Source: Pachyseris speciosa (taxonomy: Eukaryota; Cnidaria; Anthozoa; Scleractinia; Pachyseridae). From it: a stretch of DNA of 64,000 nt. Position numbers and translations under genes: made by a program. Below are positions 54,840 to 64,000 of this stretch, piece after piece (positions within the stretch are counted from its first letter, which is position 1; each line of letters begins with the position of its first letter). The stretch spans positions 213,501 through 277,500 of the forward strand of contig JAEMWC010000379.1 in the NCBI GenBank assembly GCA_016490735.1. Direction: 5' to 3'. Below the pieces are notes generated by a model that was not told the DNA's origin, searched no databases, and saw only the letters and a program-made list of their open reading frames with translations.

Positions 54840-55309
54840 TTTTCGTGTAATATGAATCGAGGTTAGAGGGAAGACAATAATCATTCTGAGAGCAGGTTGT
54901 CCGTGGACTGTTTTGCATGCAGCACTGTTTACTGACAGCTCAGAAAGCTAATTTTAGGACATTGGTTAAACACTCAACACTTTAAAGACCAGCTCCCAGA
55001 TGGCTTGTTAGCTCAGTCGGTAGAGCGCTGCACCGGTATCGCAGAGGTCGTGGGTTCGAATCCCGTACAAGCCTGAATTTGTTTCAGGCTTTATTTTCAC
55101 TACTGCTTAGGTAGTGTTCATAACTGCGATGATCATTCACATATTAAATCATAAATCCGCAATATGTAATTTTCAAATATTCATTCTTATATACTCAACA
55201 CATGTGTTGTCCCCGTTAAGAGGAATGTCTTTAATTCGACTTCAACAGAAATCGTTATAAATTTTACTATAGTTTTTTTTCTCAAGTATAGTGTTGGCTG
55301 ATTTAAAGG
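54840..55309. repeat. GPCR 5' module of pseudogene 5, with SINE inside
   Basis: Core at 54,850-54,960; then a SINE at 54,996-55,155; then AAGAGGAATGTCTTTAATTCG and AGTGTTGGCTGATTTAAAGG, where a TIR element begins. The donor-like GGCAGTTACC is at 56,317 beyond that element. Confidence 0.65.
54996..55155 (+). mobile_element. tRNA-headed SINE (second copy)
   Basis: The head at 55,002-55,073 has A box TTAGCTCAGTCGG and perfect B box GGTTCGAATCC (55,053-55,063). The acceptor arms pair (GGCTTGT/ACAAGCC). The anticodon loop reads CCGGTAT, i.e. GGT (Thr-like), but position 33 is C and the stem has a mismatch. The tail is a CCTGAATTTGTTTCAGG hairpin and then ACTACTGCTTAGGTAGTG...TGATCATTCACATATT, shared with 50,255-50,406. 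Confidence 0.75.
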
Positions 55310-56290
55310 CCCATGTTCATCCAAGACGCATTACGCGCCGTGCTGAATTTCGCACAGACGGAATTTACGCAAATCGCCAGTGAGCGCTATTTTGCGAAAA
55401 TTTATCCTCGTTCATCCCGCTTATTTCCCCGAGTATCGCTATTTGTTGTGTCGTGGTGGTTTTCTTAACATCCTCTCTCTTTATTTACGTCGATGTTTTC
55501 AACAAGAGTCGTCGTAGCGGTGAGGAAAAGACCTTGAAGGCGGCTGATGTTGTTGTTGAACTTCGCGTAACGCGTTAACCTGAAGGTAATTCTTCACAAA
55601 CTTGTTGAAATATTGTCTTCCATTGTCAGGCTGTTGTCTCCTTGAATTTTTTTTGTAATTATCCTGGCAAAATGTGACTTTTGTCCCGTTACTTTGTTGA
55701 TCTGGTTGATACATGGTCGCTGCCAAACGACCTCTGATCTCGAAGTTGACAGCACTGTGCAGTTACCCCGAAGGAAGATACCCGTCTCAGACTTTGCTTA
55801 GCTTGTATTTTTAAGCAAAGAAAAGAGAAGATTTGATACCTCCGAACAAGCATCTGTCGTAGCGATATGCCAGAGTTCAAATGATGTCCGACCTTGGCGA
55901 ATATTTTGATCATGCGGTTCTAATTTATCTGCGAATGAACCGGACTCGAGCGCGGTTTTGTATCCGACATATAAGCATCCATCGAGTCGAACGCGGTTTA
56001 TTTCTCTTTCCATCAATTTCTATAATGACAAGGCAAGCCTTATGGAGCACTAAAATTAAAATGTATGGACCAGGAGTATTCAAGGCGACGGTAACTTATT
56101 TAATTATTGTAATTCTTTACCGCGTCACTTTTAGTTAGCGATACTCATTTCGTAGTTATTAGTTAGTTTAGTGTCACGCCACTTTAACTCAGTGGGAGAA
56201 TCTTGTAAACCAATCAGATCGCAAGAATGAACAATAGAGACGGTTAAAAACAATAACAAACGTGCGCAAGGCCTCTTGGATGAACATGGG
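55310..56290. mobile_element. 981-bp non-autonomous TIR element
   Basis: Starts CCCATGTTCATCCAAGA and ends with its complement TCTTGGATGAACATGGG. The flanks (TTTAAAGG and TGTTTAAGG) and the uninterrupted paralogous sequence at 33,430 (GATTTAAGGGGAGCGG) suggest a target duplication around TTTAA(A/G)G. No transposase domain in its short frames. Superfamily not assigned. Confidence 0.8.
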
Positions 56291-56689
56291 TGTTTAAGGG
56301 GAGCGGGAGGGGTAGGCAGTTACCTGTTATCTTGCCGATTGCTCGTTCTTCGTTTTCCATCAGCAGTCAGGTAAAGAGTGACTCTGGAAAGTTCTTATCC
56401 GAACATTATTTTCGTTCCTTTTAATTAGCCCAGAGCCTAGCAGGTAACCTACAAATAACGGTCTACAAATGGTCTTCTCGTGCGCATTACTGTCCAACTG
56501 TGATTTTGCTCCAAATATTCTGCTCATGCGTAGTTGGGTCCACACGTCCATGATCTTCAAATTCAGTGAAATTAATTTAAAATGGCAGATCAATTATTTG
56601 CCTCAGACTTCGGCTCAAACAAATAAATGATCTGCTCGCCACCGACAAATAACGATATTTTGCTTAACTTCGTCCAATAATTCTTAAAT

Positions 56690-56940
56690 AACGGACTTTC
56701 GCTTGAGCTGCGCATATTAGGGCCGATTATTTAAACGAAATTTAGAACAGGCTTAAAAAAGTCTTAGTCTAAACCGGATTTAAGGGTACGATTTCAATTT
56801 TTTAAACGGAGTTCATCCTAAATCGCTCATCTAGACGACGTCTAACCGTCGACTATAACAAACATTGGCAGCTTCAACCAGGTTACAAGTATGTTTAGAC
56901 CTCGTTTAGTAAAATTGTTTTCAATGAGGTAGCACATCAC
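56690..56940. repeat. Repeat shared with 36,256-36,510
   Basis: GGACTTTCGCTTGAGCTGCG ... GTCGACTATAACAAACATTG ... AATTGTTTTCAATGAGG. It immediately precedes the Harbinger relic, so may be part of the same element. Confidence 0.55.
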
Positions 56941-57099
56941 AGGCCACTGCGAGAATGGGGTAACCGTAAACTTGGAGGACGAATTCGACATTAAAGGGAC
57001 AGGTGGAACCCCCTTGAAGAATTTGGGGACGAAGTTTACCGGAAATCGATTATTTTGTTTCGTATTTAATTGATATTTTGAACGAAAGCCATCAACACC

Positions 57100-57810
57100 A
57101 GACTCAGCGACGACTCCCTTTTTCACCTATACAACAAGTGCTTATTGCATTGTGGCTTTATGCCAATGGAAGTTTTCAGAGTGATTGGAGATTTGTTCGA
57201 GATTTCCATTATCTCCGCCTGCAAGGTAATACAGAGCATCTCAAGGGAGATTGCTAAAGAAAAATCAGTTCATTCTCTTCCCTCCAAATTTACATGAGAA
57301 TAAGAAAAAGATTTATGAGGTCACTGGATTTCCATGTGTTGTTGGTGCAAGTGATTTCACCCATGTGCGAATAATTTGTCCAGAATGGACAGAAAACAAA
57401 TCTACTCGTTAAAAGTCTAAGCTCTCTGTGACAGCAAGTCCGTGATATATAACAAGCATTCGGGTGGGTCCACCCACTATTCTTGAATTTTTGGAAACAG
57501 TGCAATTGCAAAAAATTCAGAATGGAAGTATCAGTGGCTTACTTTGATTACTTGTGGGTGATAATGGATATGAGAAGCGATCGTATCTCATGACGCCGTA
57601 AGTGGAAGTGATGCAGAGACTCGAAACAATGCCGGATGATCGATGCCCACAATTATTTAAACATACTAGAGGCTCATTGAACGATGTTTTGGAATACTCA
57701 AACGGCGATTTCCCTGCTTGCCAACAGCTTTAAGAAACACACTCGTCATAATCGTAAAGTAGCAGTTGCATATATGCCTGTACAACTTAGCCATACAGGT
57801 TTTAGTTGTG
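57100..57810 (+). pseudogene. PIF/Harbinger (HARBI1-like) transposase relic
   Basis: Translations in changing frames give VLIALWLYANGSFQSDW, an eroded catalytic region with KHSGGSTH, and the characteristic C-terminal LIERCFGILKRRFPCLPTAL (about 57,670-57,735). Many stops and shifts. No intact frame. Confidence 0.75.
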
Positions 57811-57938
57811 CGGTATGGAGTAATTGGATTCGTTTTCGTGTAACATGTGAGTTGCACCGGTAATATACTCGCGAACTGCTGAACTGAATTTTCCTTGGTG
57901 GAATAAATCTTTGTTGAGTTTTCCTTCTCCTCTGATTA

Positions 57939-57944
57939 ATAATA

Positions 57945-57979
<35 letters not shown>

Positions 57980-58225
57980 TTTATTTTTGTGTCAAAGTAC
58001 TTTAGCATACCTGCTAATTGGAGACACAATAACAAATCTCAAATCAAATCAAATCAAATTAAATCAAATGTTGGTTTTTGAGGAGAGAGGAAAACCGCAG
58101 TACCCGGAGAAAAACTTCTTGGAGCAGAGTAGAGAACCAACAAACTCAGCCCACATATGACGCCGAGTCCGGGAATCGAACCCGGGACACATTGGTGGAA
58201 GGCGAGCGCTCTCACAATTGTTTAA
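57939..58225 (-). mobile_element. tRNA-derived SINE with (ATT)n end
   Basis: Complement reads GGGTTCGATTCCC (B box, 58,171-58,183), then GACTCGGCGTCATATGTGGG, GTTTGTTGGTTCTCTACTCT, TTTTTCTCCGGGTACTGCGG and CAAAAACCAACATTTGATTT, ending near (ATT)n at 57,939-57,976. I recognise this as a common stony-coral SINE. Confidence 0.75.
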
Positions 58226-58229
58226 TCTC

Positions 58230-60380
58230 TCTGTCTCAAATCAATTTCTTCCAGGAGAACTAAACTGCTCTGGTGACCAAATTAGAGAATGAAAAGGAAA
58301 TGTTATCTGAGATAATCAGGCTTCTGACTGAAACTTGATTTTGAGCTAAAGATGGGGCTCCAAATCCCGGAGATAAGCGGCAACGACAAAAGCCAGTTCT
58401 CTTGGTTGACATATATTTGTAGTCGAAAATGGCAACTTAAGAGTCGAAAGGCGCCGGCGACACCCAAATGATTTGTTTGGGCGCTAAAGAATCCTCAAAG
58501 AATTTCACGCCGCTTGATTGTCCTACAACAAATCGACGAAAATTCAAGAAATACTTATTTTTCATTAAATAAATAACAAAAACATGAACATCAAGAAAAC
58601 AAAGAAAATCCATGGATACCTGATTGGGACAATGTTAGCCAATAGTTTCAATAGCCATCAAAGTACAAGAGCGGGAAGGTGGTAGAAAACAGTGTTAGTC
58701 ACCTTATGCGGATCAACATTGTATTGAGGAGGGGACAGGGAGCTACAGGGGGGAAGCAATGAGGTGAGATATCACCTGTAATCGACAGCGCTTGGTTGGG
58801 CTCAGCCTTTGGAACTCCCATCCGTGTTCCATGCCGGTGTGGGATCCACTATGTGTGTGCGACATTTGGACCTTTATAAAAATAATAGTTTGGGGTTTTT
58901 CCCATGTGCTTTGCACTGGTGAGCGTCTTTGCACGATGGTTCAGTTTCTCGGAGTTTTTGCCCTTTCTGTCACTCCTATGGAAGTCAGGCCATTTGAGGT
59001 ACAATTTTTCCTCCTTTCAATTAAATCGAGAGTGGTTTGCTGCAATTTCCAGCGTTAGAGTTATAGAGTTTCTCGCTTAGCATGTAAACGTAACTCAACG
59101 GTCATTATTGAAATAAAAAATAAACGTGTTCTGTAAGTGATATTTGCGTCTCACATCGAGTATACACGATCCTCACCGAGTGATCCTGCTCAAATACAAG
59201 TCTTTAGTAAAGTAAAACACATTCAGTTTTGTCTTTGGACTCCTTGCCTTTCAACAATACGTCTGAAAAAAAAGACACTAAATTCCTAGGAATGATGGTT
59301 AAAATGTAAATAGCGTTCTCCATTTCAGTTCCAGAGTTGAGATACTGACGGGAAAATGATAGAAATGCTCCCTTGAAATGGCTGCTCATTGCACTTAAAA
59401 GCTATAGAAGTTGAGCGCATTGCTCCCTCGTGTATGTTAAGTGGTCTTACATAAGCACGGGAATACCACGCATAAGATATACTTATTGGCTGTGCTCAAT
59501 CTTTGAAAATCTCCCTGCATTTACGAACCGAGTGTGTGATCTAGTTTGTGAACACGACATTAGGACCTTTATAAACATTAAAAGTTTTGCGCGATGCCAT
59601 GTGCTTTTTATTTGATGAACGTTTCTTGCCCGGTGGTTCAGTTTTGTCGGAGTTTTCGCCCTTTATGTCTCTCCCACGGAAGTCAGACCTTTCGATTCGA
59701 GGCACAATTTTTCCCTCTTTTCAAGTAAATAAAGAGCGGTTTACATATTCGTCATTTTGCTTATTTTGTATTAGAACCGAATCTACTTACCACGTTTAAC
59801 ATGTAAGCTCAACTCAACGGTCTTTATTGAAATTAAAATTAAACGTGTCCTGTAAGCGATATTTCCGTGTTACACCGAGTATCCACGATCCCCGCCGGGT
59901 AATGGAAAGAAAAACAATAAAACAAATGAACTCCTTGCCTTTCAACAATACCTCTGGGACAAAACCTTAATTCCTAGGAAAGCTGGTTAAAATTAATAAA
60001 GGCGCTCTGGATTAATTGTCAGAGGTGAGATATTAACGGGAAAATGGAAGTGAAAACCATCCTTTGCAAAGGCTGCTCATTGCTCTTTAAAGCTATAGAA
60101 GTTTAGCGCGTTGCTCACTCGTGTGCGTTTTAAAGTTCTGGAAATCGAGATCATGCAATGGTTGTACGTTTTTGGTAATAAACTAAAAATGCTTGTAGCT
60201 AAAGAAGGTAAGAGAAATAAAGGAAAGGCAGAAGTCGTTAATGGAGAATTACAAGTGCATAAGCCAAAGGTACCAAAATGTCTGTAAATAAAGAAGGTAA
60301 CAGTAAAATAATAACGCAGAAGTCATTAATGGAGAGTTAAAAGTCCATTGTTTAACAGAGGGTTAACTTTATTGTGTCGG
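58230..60380. repeat. Degenerate GPCR-flank copies
   Basis: Two tandem copies (about 720 bp apart) of GGTTCAGTTT.TCGGAGTTTT and GGAAGTCAG.CC (58,930-59,010; 59,630-59,700), and two 3'-flank segments (59,310-59,470; 60,000-60,140). No coding GPCR frame between them. Confidence 0.6.
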
Positions 60381-60512
60381 TTATGACATTAGAATATCAT
60401 TTTGTGGCTGGGGCTCACGACAAAATATTATGCGCTTAAATCCTTCCTTGAAGTTTGTACTGCGGAAAGCGTACAAAATAGGATTAAGGCATAAGCTACA
60501 AAAGAATGAAAG
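60381..60512 (-). pseudogene. GPCR C-terminal remnant
   Basis: ATATCATTTTGTGGCTGGGGC through AAATCCTTCCTTGAAGTTTG to AAAATAGGATTAAGGCATAAGC encodes helix 8 and NPILYAF remains. The similarity then stops at AAAGAATG, so the receptor is truncated to its last about 45 codons. Confidence 0.8.
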
Positions 60513-60639
60513 AGTTCATGCAGACATATTCATGCTTGCATGCACTCTTTTTTGATGAACAAGACAAAGGATCAAATCTCTTGAGTATCATCACGTAATC
60601 TGTATTGGGAAAACAAAATATACAAACGAATAAGATCTA

Positions 60640-60870
60640 TTGCACTTCCCGCTAGGAAGTATGTCTTCAATTTGTCGTAAACAGAATTCACAATAAATGT
60701 TACTATATACTTTTGTTGATTCAATTGTTTCATTATAGTGTTGGCTGGTTTAGGAGGTGCTGAAGGGCTAAGCAGCTACCTTTGATCTTGCCGCTTGCCG
60801 AAAAATGTCAACCATTCCGAAACCGTAGAGAGTTTGCGTGGACCTATTAAGTTGAAAGCAAGTTAATCTC
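60640..60870. repeat. GPCR 5' module fragment
   Basis: CAATTTGTCGTAAACAGAATTC, the TGTTACTATATACTTTTGTTG tract and GCAGCTACCTTTGATCTTGC (donor-like on minus), adjacent to the C-terminal remnant. The coding exon between has been deleted. Confidence 0.6.
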
Positions 60871-60954
60871 TTATCCAGAGCCTTGGCTCCCCTTGTCCAG
60901 CGGTTAGGGAAAGTTTTTTATCCGAGGGTCCGAAAATAACGGCCTTCTGCTTAT

Positions 60955-61110
60955 TCTATAGCTTTTACTGGGTACAGGACTACCCAGTAGGGGTAGGCAC
61001 GAACGGGACTCCTAGGTCCCATGCAAGGTGCCCCACACACCTACAACCCACCCGTTCCCACAACCCATGAAGGTTGACTACACCACCGAGGTCTACGTCC
61101 CCTACTCTTT
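60955..61110. repeat. Dispersed SINE-like repeat, copy 2
   Basis: Same as 31,425-31,600 (TACAGGACTACCCAGTAGGGG ... CACCGAGGTCTACGTCCCCT). Confidence 0.55.
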
Positions 61111-61989
61111 TCGAAATGAGATGCGCATGCTTTTTTCCCTTTGCCAAATATGATCGAACCATTATTTCGACCAGTGTTTATTCAGAGGCAGACAATCCGA
61201 ACTGCGTGACTTCACGCACGCTATTTGATCTCATACATTCTCTCTATTTTGAAACGGCTGTTCTCGGCTTGATTGAAGTGATCGGGAGAACTGTTCCGTA
61301 AAATACCGAATTTTAAACCTCTTAATCCCAAATATAGATTAACATGTAAGCCTGATGATTGAAGATCACTTACCTTATGTTCTTAGTGTGTTTTTTTTTT
61401 TTGCGTTTTTATGGCGCTTTGAGCCGCTTGCCGCTGAAGCCTCCGACAATAGTATAAGATTAACAACAAGGCATGCAATTAAAACAGCCCCCACTGCTAA
61501 ACGCCTTCTGAATTTTGTCCATTTTCTCCCACTTCCACGAGTCTCTCGCCATCAAGCCTCGGGCAAATGAAGGCCAGGTAATTTTCGAAGATCGATGCCA
61601 AAAAAACTTGTAAGCAGCTTGCTCATAACGACCTAAAGTTACGCCGCGAAGAAACATCGCCATCGTCAGAGGATATCGCCTAATGTGGTCGATCATAACC
61701 GCCGTTATAAAATTTGAAAGAAAGACAAATAACTCTCACCGACTCCCCCAGCGGCTCTGCGAAACAATTATTAAATAAATGTAACAACTAAAAATATTTA
61801 AGTGTGTTTTGAAAACAACACTAAATTATGTTGTCACGTTTTTTTGTTTTATTTTTTTATTTTATTTTGTGTTTAGCAAATAAAACCTTGATGCGCTAAA
61901 GAAAACACGCCGAGCCGCTGAGGAAGCCCGTGAGGGTTAGTTGTCTTTAATTCAAGTTATATAAATATGGGTTATTGGCCAAGCGTGAG

Positions 61990-62030
61990 GTCAAGATGGC
62001 TGGATATTGGCCAAGTTCTTTTTTTGCGTG

Positions 62031-62063
<33 letters not shown>

Positions 62064-62106
62064 CACGAAAAACAAGAACGATGCCAATATCCTGCCATCT
62101 TGACCG
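61990..62106. repeat. Inner palindrome in the fold-back spacer
   Basis: GGTCAAGATGGCTGGATATTGG...GTGTTTATGGACC pairs with GGTCCATAAACACG...CCAATATCCTGCCATCTTGACC around CGAGACGAAGTCGA. Confidence 0.8.
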
Positions 62107-62431
62107 AACAGGCGTGGTCAATAAAGGATTTATTATATGACTCAAAGGACGCCATTAAAAGACAGTAAAACGTGGGACGAACGAGCTATCCCGAGCGGTC
62201 AAGATGGCTCTATCTTGACCTCGCGGGTAGCCAATCACAGCAGGAGAATTGATTCATCTTGACCGCTGAAAGGGCCAGTCATATAACAACGGCGGTTATG
62301 ATTGACCACATTGGGCGATATCCTCTGACGATGGCGATGTGGCGGCGAATGTGAAAATTCGCGGCGTTACTTTAGGTCGTTATGAGCTAGCTGCTTACAA
62401 GTGTTTTGGCATCGATCTTCCAACATTACCT

Positions 62432-62582
62432 GGCCTTCATTTCATTTATTCCTTTTTTTCATTTTCTTTATGTACTCCACATTATCATATTGTATAAGAT
62501 TTCTTACAGTGACTAGGAATAAAGAAGGAATAGGGAAGGAATAGAGGAGGAATAGAGAAGGAGTGGAGAAGGGCCTTCATTT
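62432..62582. repeat. 140-bp insertion with 11-bp direct repeats
   Basis: GGCCTTCATTT at 62,432-62,442 and 62,572-62,582 flank sequence that is missing from the left arm, where AAATGAAGGCC occurs once (61,566-61,576). Contains GGAATAG-type short tandem repeats. Confidence 0.7.
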
Positions 62583-62953
62583 TACAGAGGCTTGATGGCG
62601 AGAGACGCGTGAAAGTAGGAGAAAATGGACAAAATTCATAAGGCGTTCAGCTTTGGTGGCCATTATAATTGCATGCCTTGTTGTTAATCTTATACTAATG
62701 TCGGAGGCTTCAGCGGCAAGCGACTCAAAGCGCCATAAAAACGCAAAAAACCACATTAAGAGCATAAGGTAAGTGATCTTCATTCATCAGGCTTACCTTA
62801 TATCTACATTTGGGATTAAGAGGTGTAAAACTCAGTATTTTAAGGAACATTTCCCCCGATCACTTCAATCATGTCGAGAACAGCCGTTTCAAAATAGAGA
62901 GAATGTATGAAATCAAATAGCGTGCGTTACGTCACGCAATGCGGATTATCTGC

Positions 62954-63892
62954 CTGTGGTGTATTGTTTGAAAAAATCAATAATCAAAATCCTAGATCGA
63001 CCGGATGTTTCGAGGGTCGCTCGTTTCTTCAAGCTTGCCGGGCAAGGGTGGAGATGCGGCAGTTTGCCAGTAGTACATGTACGAACAAATTAAAGCTGGT
63101 AATAATATTGTTGATAATACTGAGCGGACATCCAGGACCAAAGGACACTCCACGGCTCTTGCGATCTTGAAAACGGTGAATTTGGCTGATTTAAAGAAAC
63201 ATTGGAAGATGCATTGCCATATTGGCTCGATTGTGACGTGGTATTTTGAGGCAGTCCATGGTTAAATTGTTGTCTCTTGGGAGATCTAGATCCTTCGTCT
63301 CCTTTATTATCCGCCATGTTTTTTGTTTTCAAAAGATTCGTAGGGCTCTGGGGACGAGACTAGAACGTAAGATTTCACTCAGTGGAGTAGACAGAGAAGT
63401 ATGACTGTCATCCTGCGAACGAGGCTAGAGGATCTGACCAATCACAACAGAAGTTAGCAATGCAACGAGCCAATCAGAATACGAAGAAATTACATGTAGG
63501 TGGCGCTAAGCGCAGGAAAATGCACACGTGCAAGTCACGATTGGTTTGGATTTTGATTCTCACTGATTGAGAAAGTTGCGCGAGTTTTGCTGGTCAATCA
63601 CAGAGCGAAGCAATGCAAAACCAAAGCAAAACGAGAATTACTTTCGACACTCAATTGAAAACCGCTCTAACATCGACTCTGGCATCGGCATAAAACCACA
63701 ATTAGTGATCAGCGGTTTCAGGGAAAACACAGGTTTTATGTGAGGTGTTCATTCTTGTGGGCTTACAAACATGGTATCGGTAAATGTTATCGAAATTCCA
63801 AGGCTGCAGGCATCTGATGCGTAAATTATCCTCATCTGTGATGAACGTTGAACCGTTTCATAATAGCGGAGCTCCGGCGGAGCACCATACTT

Positions 63893-63924
<32 letters not shown>

Positions 63925-64000
63925 AAAATGGCTAGCGGTATTGCTCGTGGGCGCGTACGCACGACGATGACGGAGTTGCCCAATAATTAATAATATCCTA
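62954..64000. other. Right-end spacer with dispersed repeats
   Basis: 63,290-63,350 repeats the CCGCCATGTTTTTTG.CTTC segment of the duplicated blocks, 63,840-63,870 the GAACGTTGAACCGTTTC.TA segment, and 63,867-63,885 the GCGGAGCTCCGGCGGAGC palindrome. No gene recognised. Confidence 0.5.

Larger units (their letters stand above)
61190..62953. mobile_element. Large fold-back element (arms 0.52 and 0.67 kb)
   Basis: The left arm 61,190-61,712 and right arm 62,284-62,953 are complementary over nearly their full length (landmarks CCTCCGACAATAGTATAAG, GAGTCTCTCGCCATCAAGCC, GAGGATATCGCCTAATGTGG and complements). The spacer holds a second palindrome. The right arm has an extra 140-bp insertion. Both arms can be read as a 68-71-codon frame with similar peptides, but no domain. 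Confidence 0.85.

Noticed and set aside
55002..55073. Functional tRNA-Thr(GGT) gene
   Set aside because: Position 33 is C, the anticodon stem has a mismatch, and head plus specific tail recur at 50.3 kb; a SINE explains it better.
61355..61570. Conserved 70-residue protein in both fold-back arms
   Set aside because: Similarity reflects the inverted DNA repeat; no domain, and indels differ between arms.
1..64000. CRISPR arrays, bacterial operons or riboswitches
   Set aside because: Repeats are transposon-derived, there are no spaced identical direct repeats, and the genes and repeats are those of an animal genome.

Overview
This is a fragment of an animal nuclear genome, most likely a stony coral or another anthozoan. 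It is AT-rich and dense in repeats. The host genes are intronless-looking class A GPCRs. Its SINEs, hammerhead-ribozyme element, DIRS, hAT, Harbinger and CR1/L2-like fragments, and Polinton-type virus, fit cnidarian genomes. The organism call is inference; the window holds no rRNA, mitochondrial or other diagnostic gene.

Layout. (1) 1-~10,176: the structural end of an integrated Polinton/adintovirus-like dsDNA virus. On the minus strand are a pX/VI-like minor virion protein (cut by the window edge), a double-jelly-roll major capsid protein broken by a frameshift, a small basic AT-hook protein, a penton-like single jelly-roll protein and a coiled-coil protein. On the plus strand are an A32/FtsK-type packaging ATPase, two collagen-stalked fibres with the same N-terminus but different heads, a conserved unknown and a two-TM protein. 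A VLTF-3-like zinc-ribbon factor runs back on the minus strand. Ten of eleven starts carry an AT-rich motif directly abutting the ATG. Polymerase, integrase and protease would lie to the left of the window. (2) 10.2-33.5 kb: a cluster of related minus-strand GPCR genes (two intact, the rest broken or fragmentary) embedded in tandemly duplicated flanks, with a 3.5-kb hAT transposon inserted in the last codons of one copy. (3) 33.9-34.2 kb: a short element with long inverted terminal arms and a complete-looking type I hammerhead ribozyme. (4) 34.2-39.1 kb: gene-poor sequence with one fold-back MITE. (5) 39.1-43.9 kb: a decayed DIRS retrotransposon (gag, RT-RNase H, tyrosine recombinase) nested in an older repeat. 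(6) 44.8-55 kb: a second, rearranged copy of the 10.8-18.6 kb segment, including another GPCR pseudogene and carrying LINE and SINE insertions. (7) 55-64 kb: a 981-bp TIR element, a Harbinger transposase relic, SINEs, more GPCR-flank copies and a 1.76-kb fold-back element.

How it fits together. The viral block is one virion-morphogenesis module, now decaying through indels, mostly in or near homopolymers. The GPCR block is a birth-and-death array: duplication copied coding exon, 5' module and 3' flank together, and transposons later broke individual copies. Because the duplicates provide empty sites, several insertions (hAT, MITE, TIR element, LINE fragment, DIRS) can be dated relative to the duplications.
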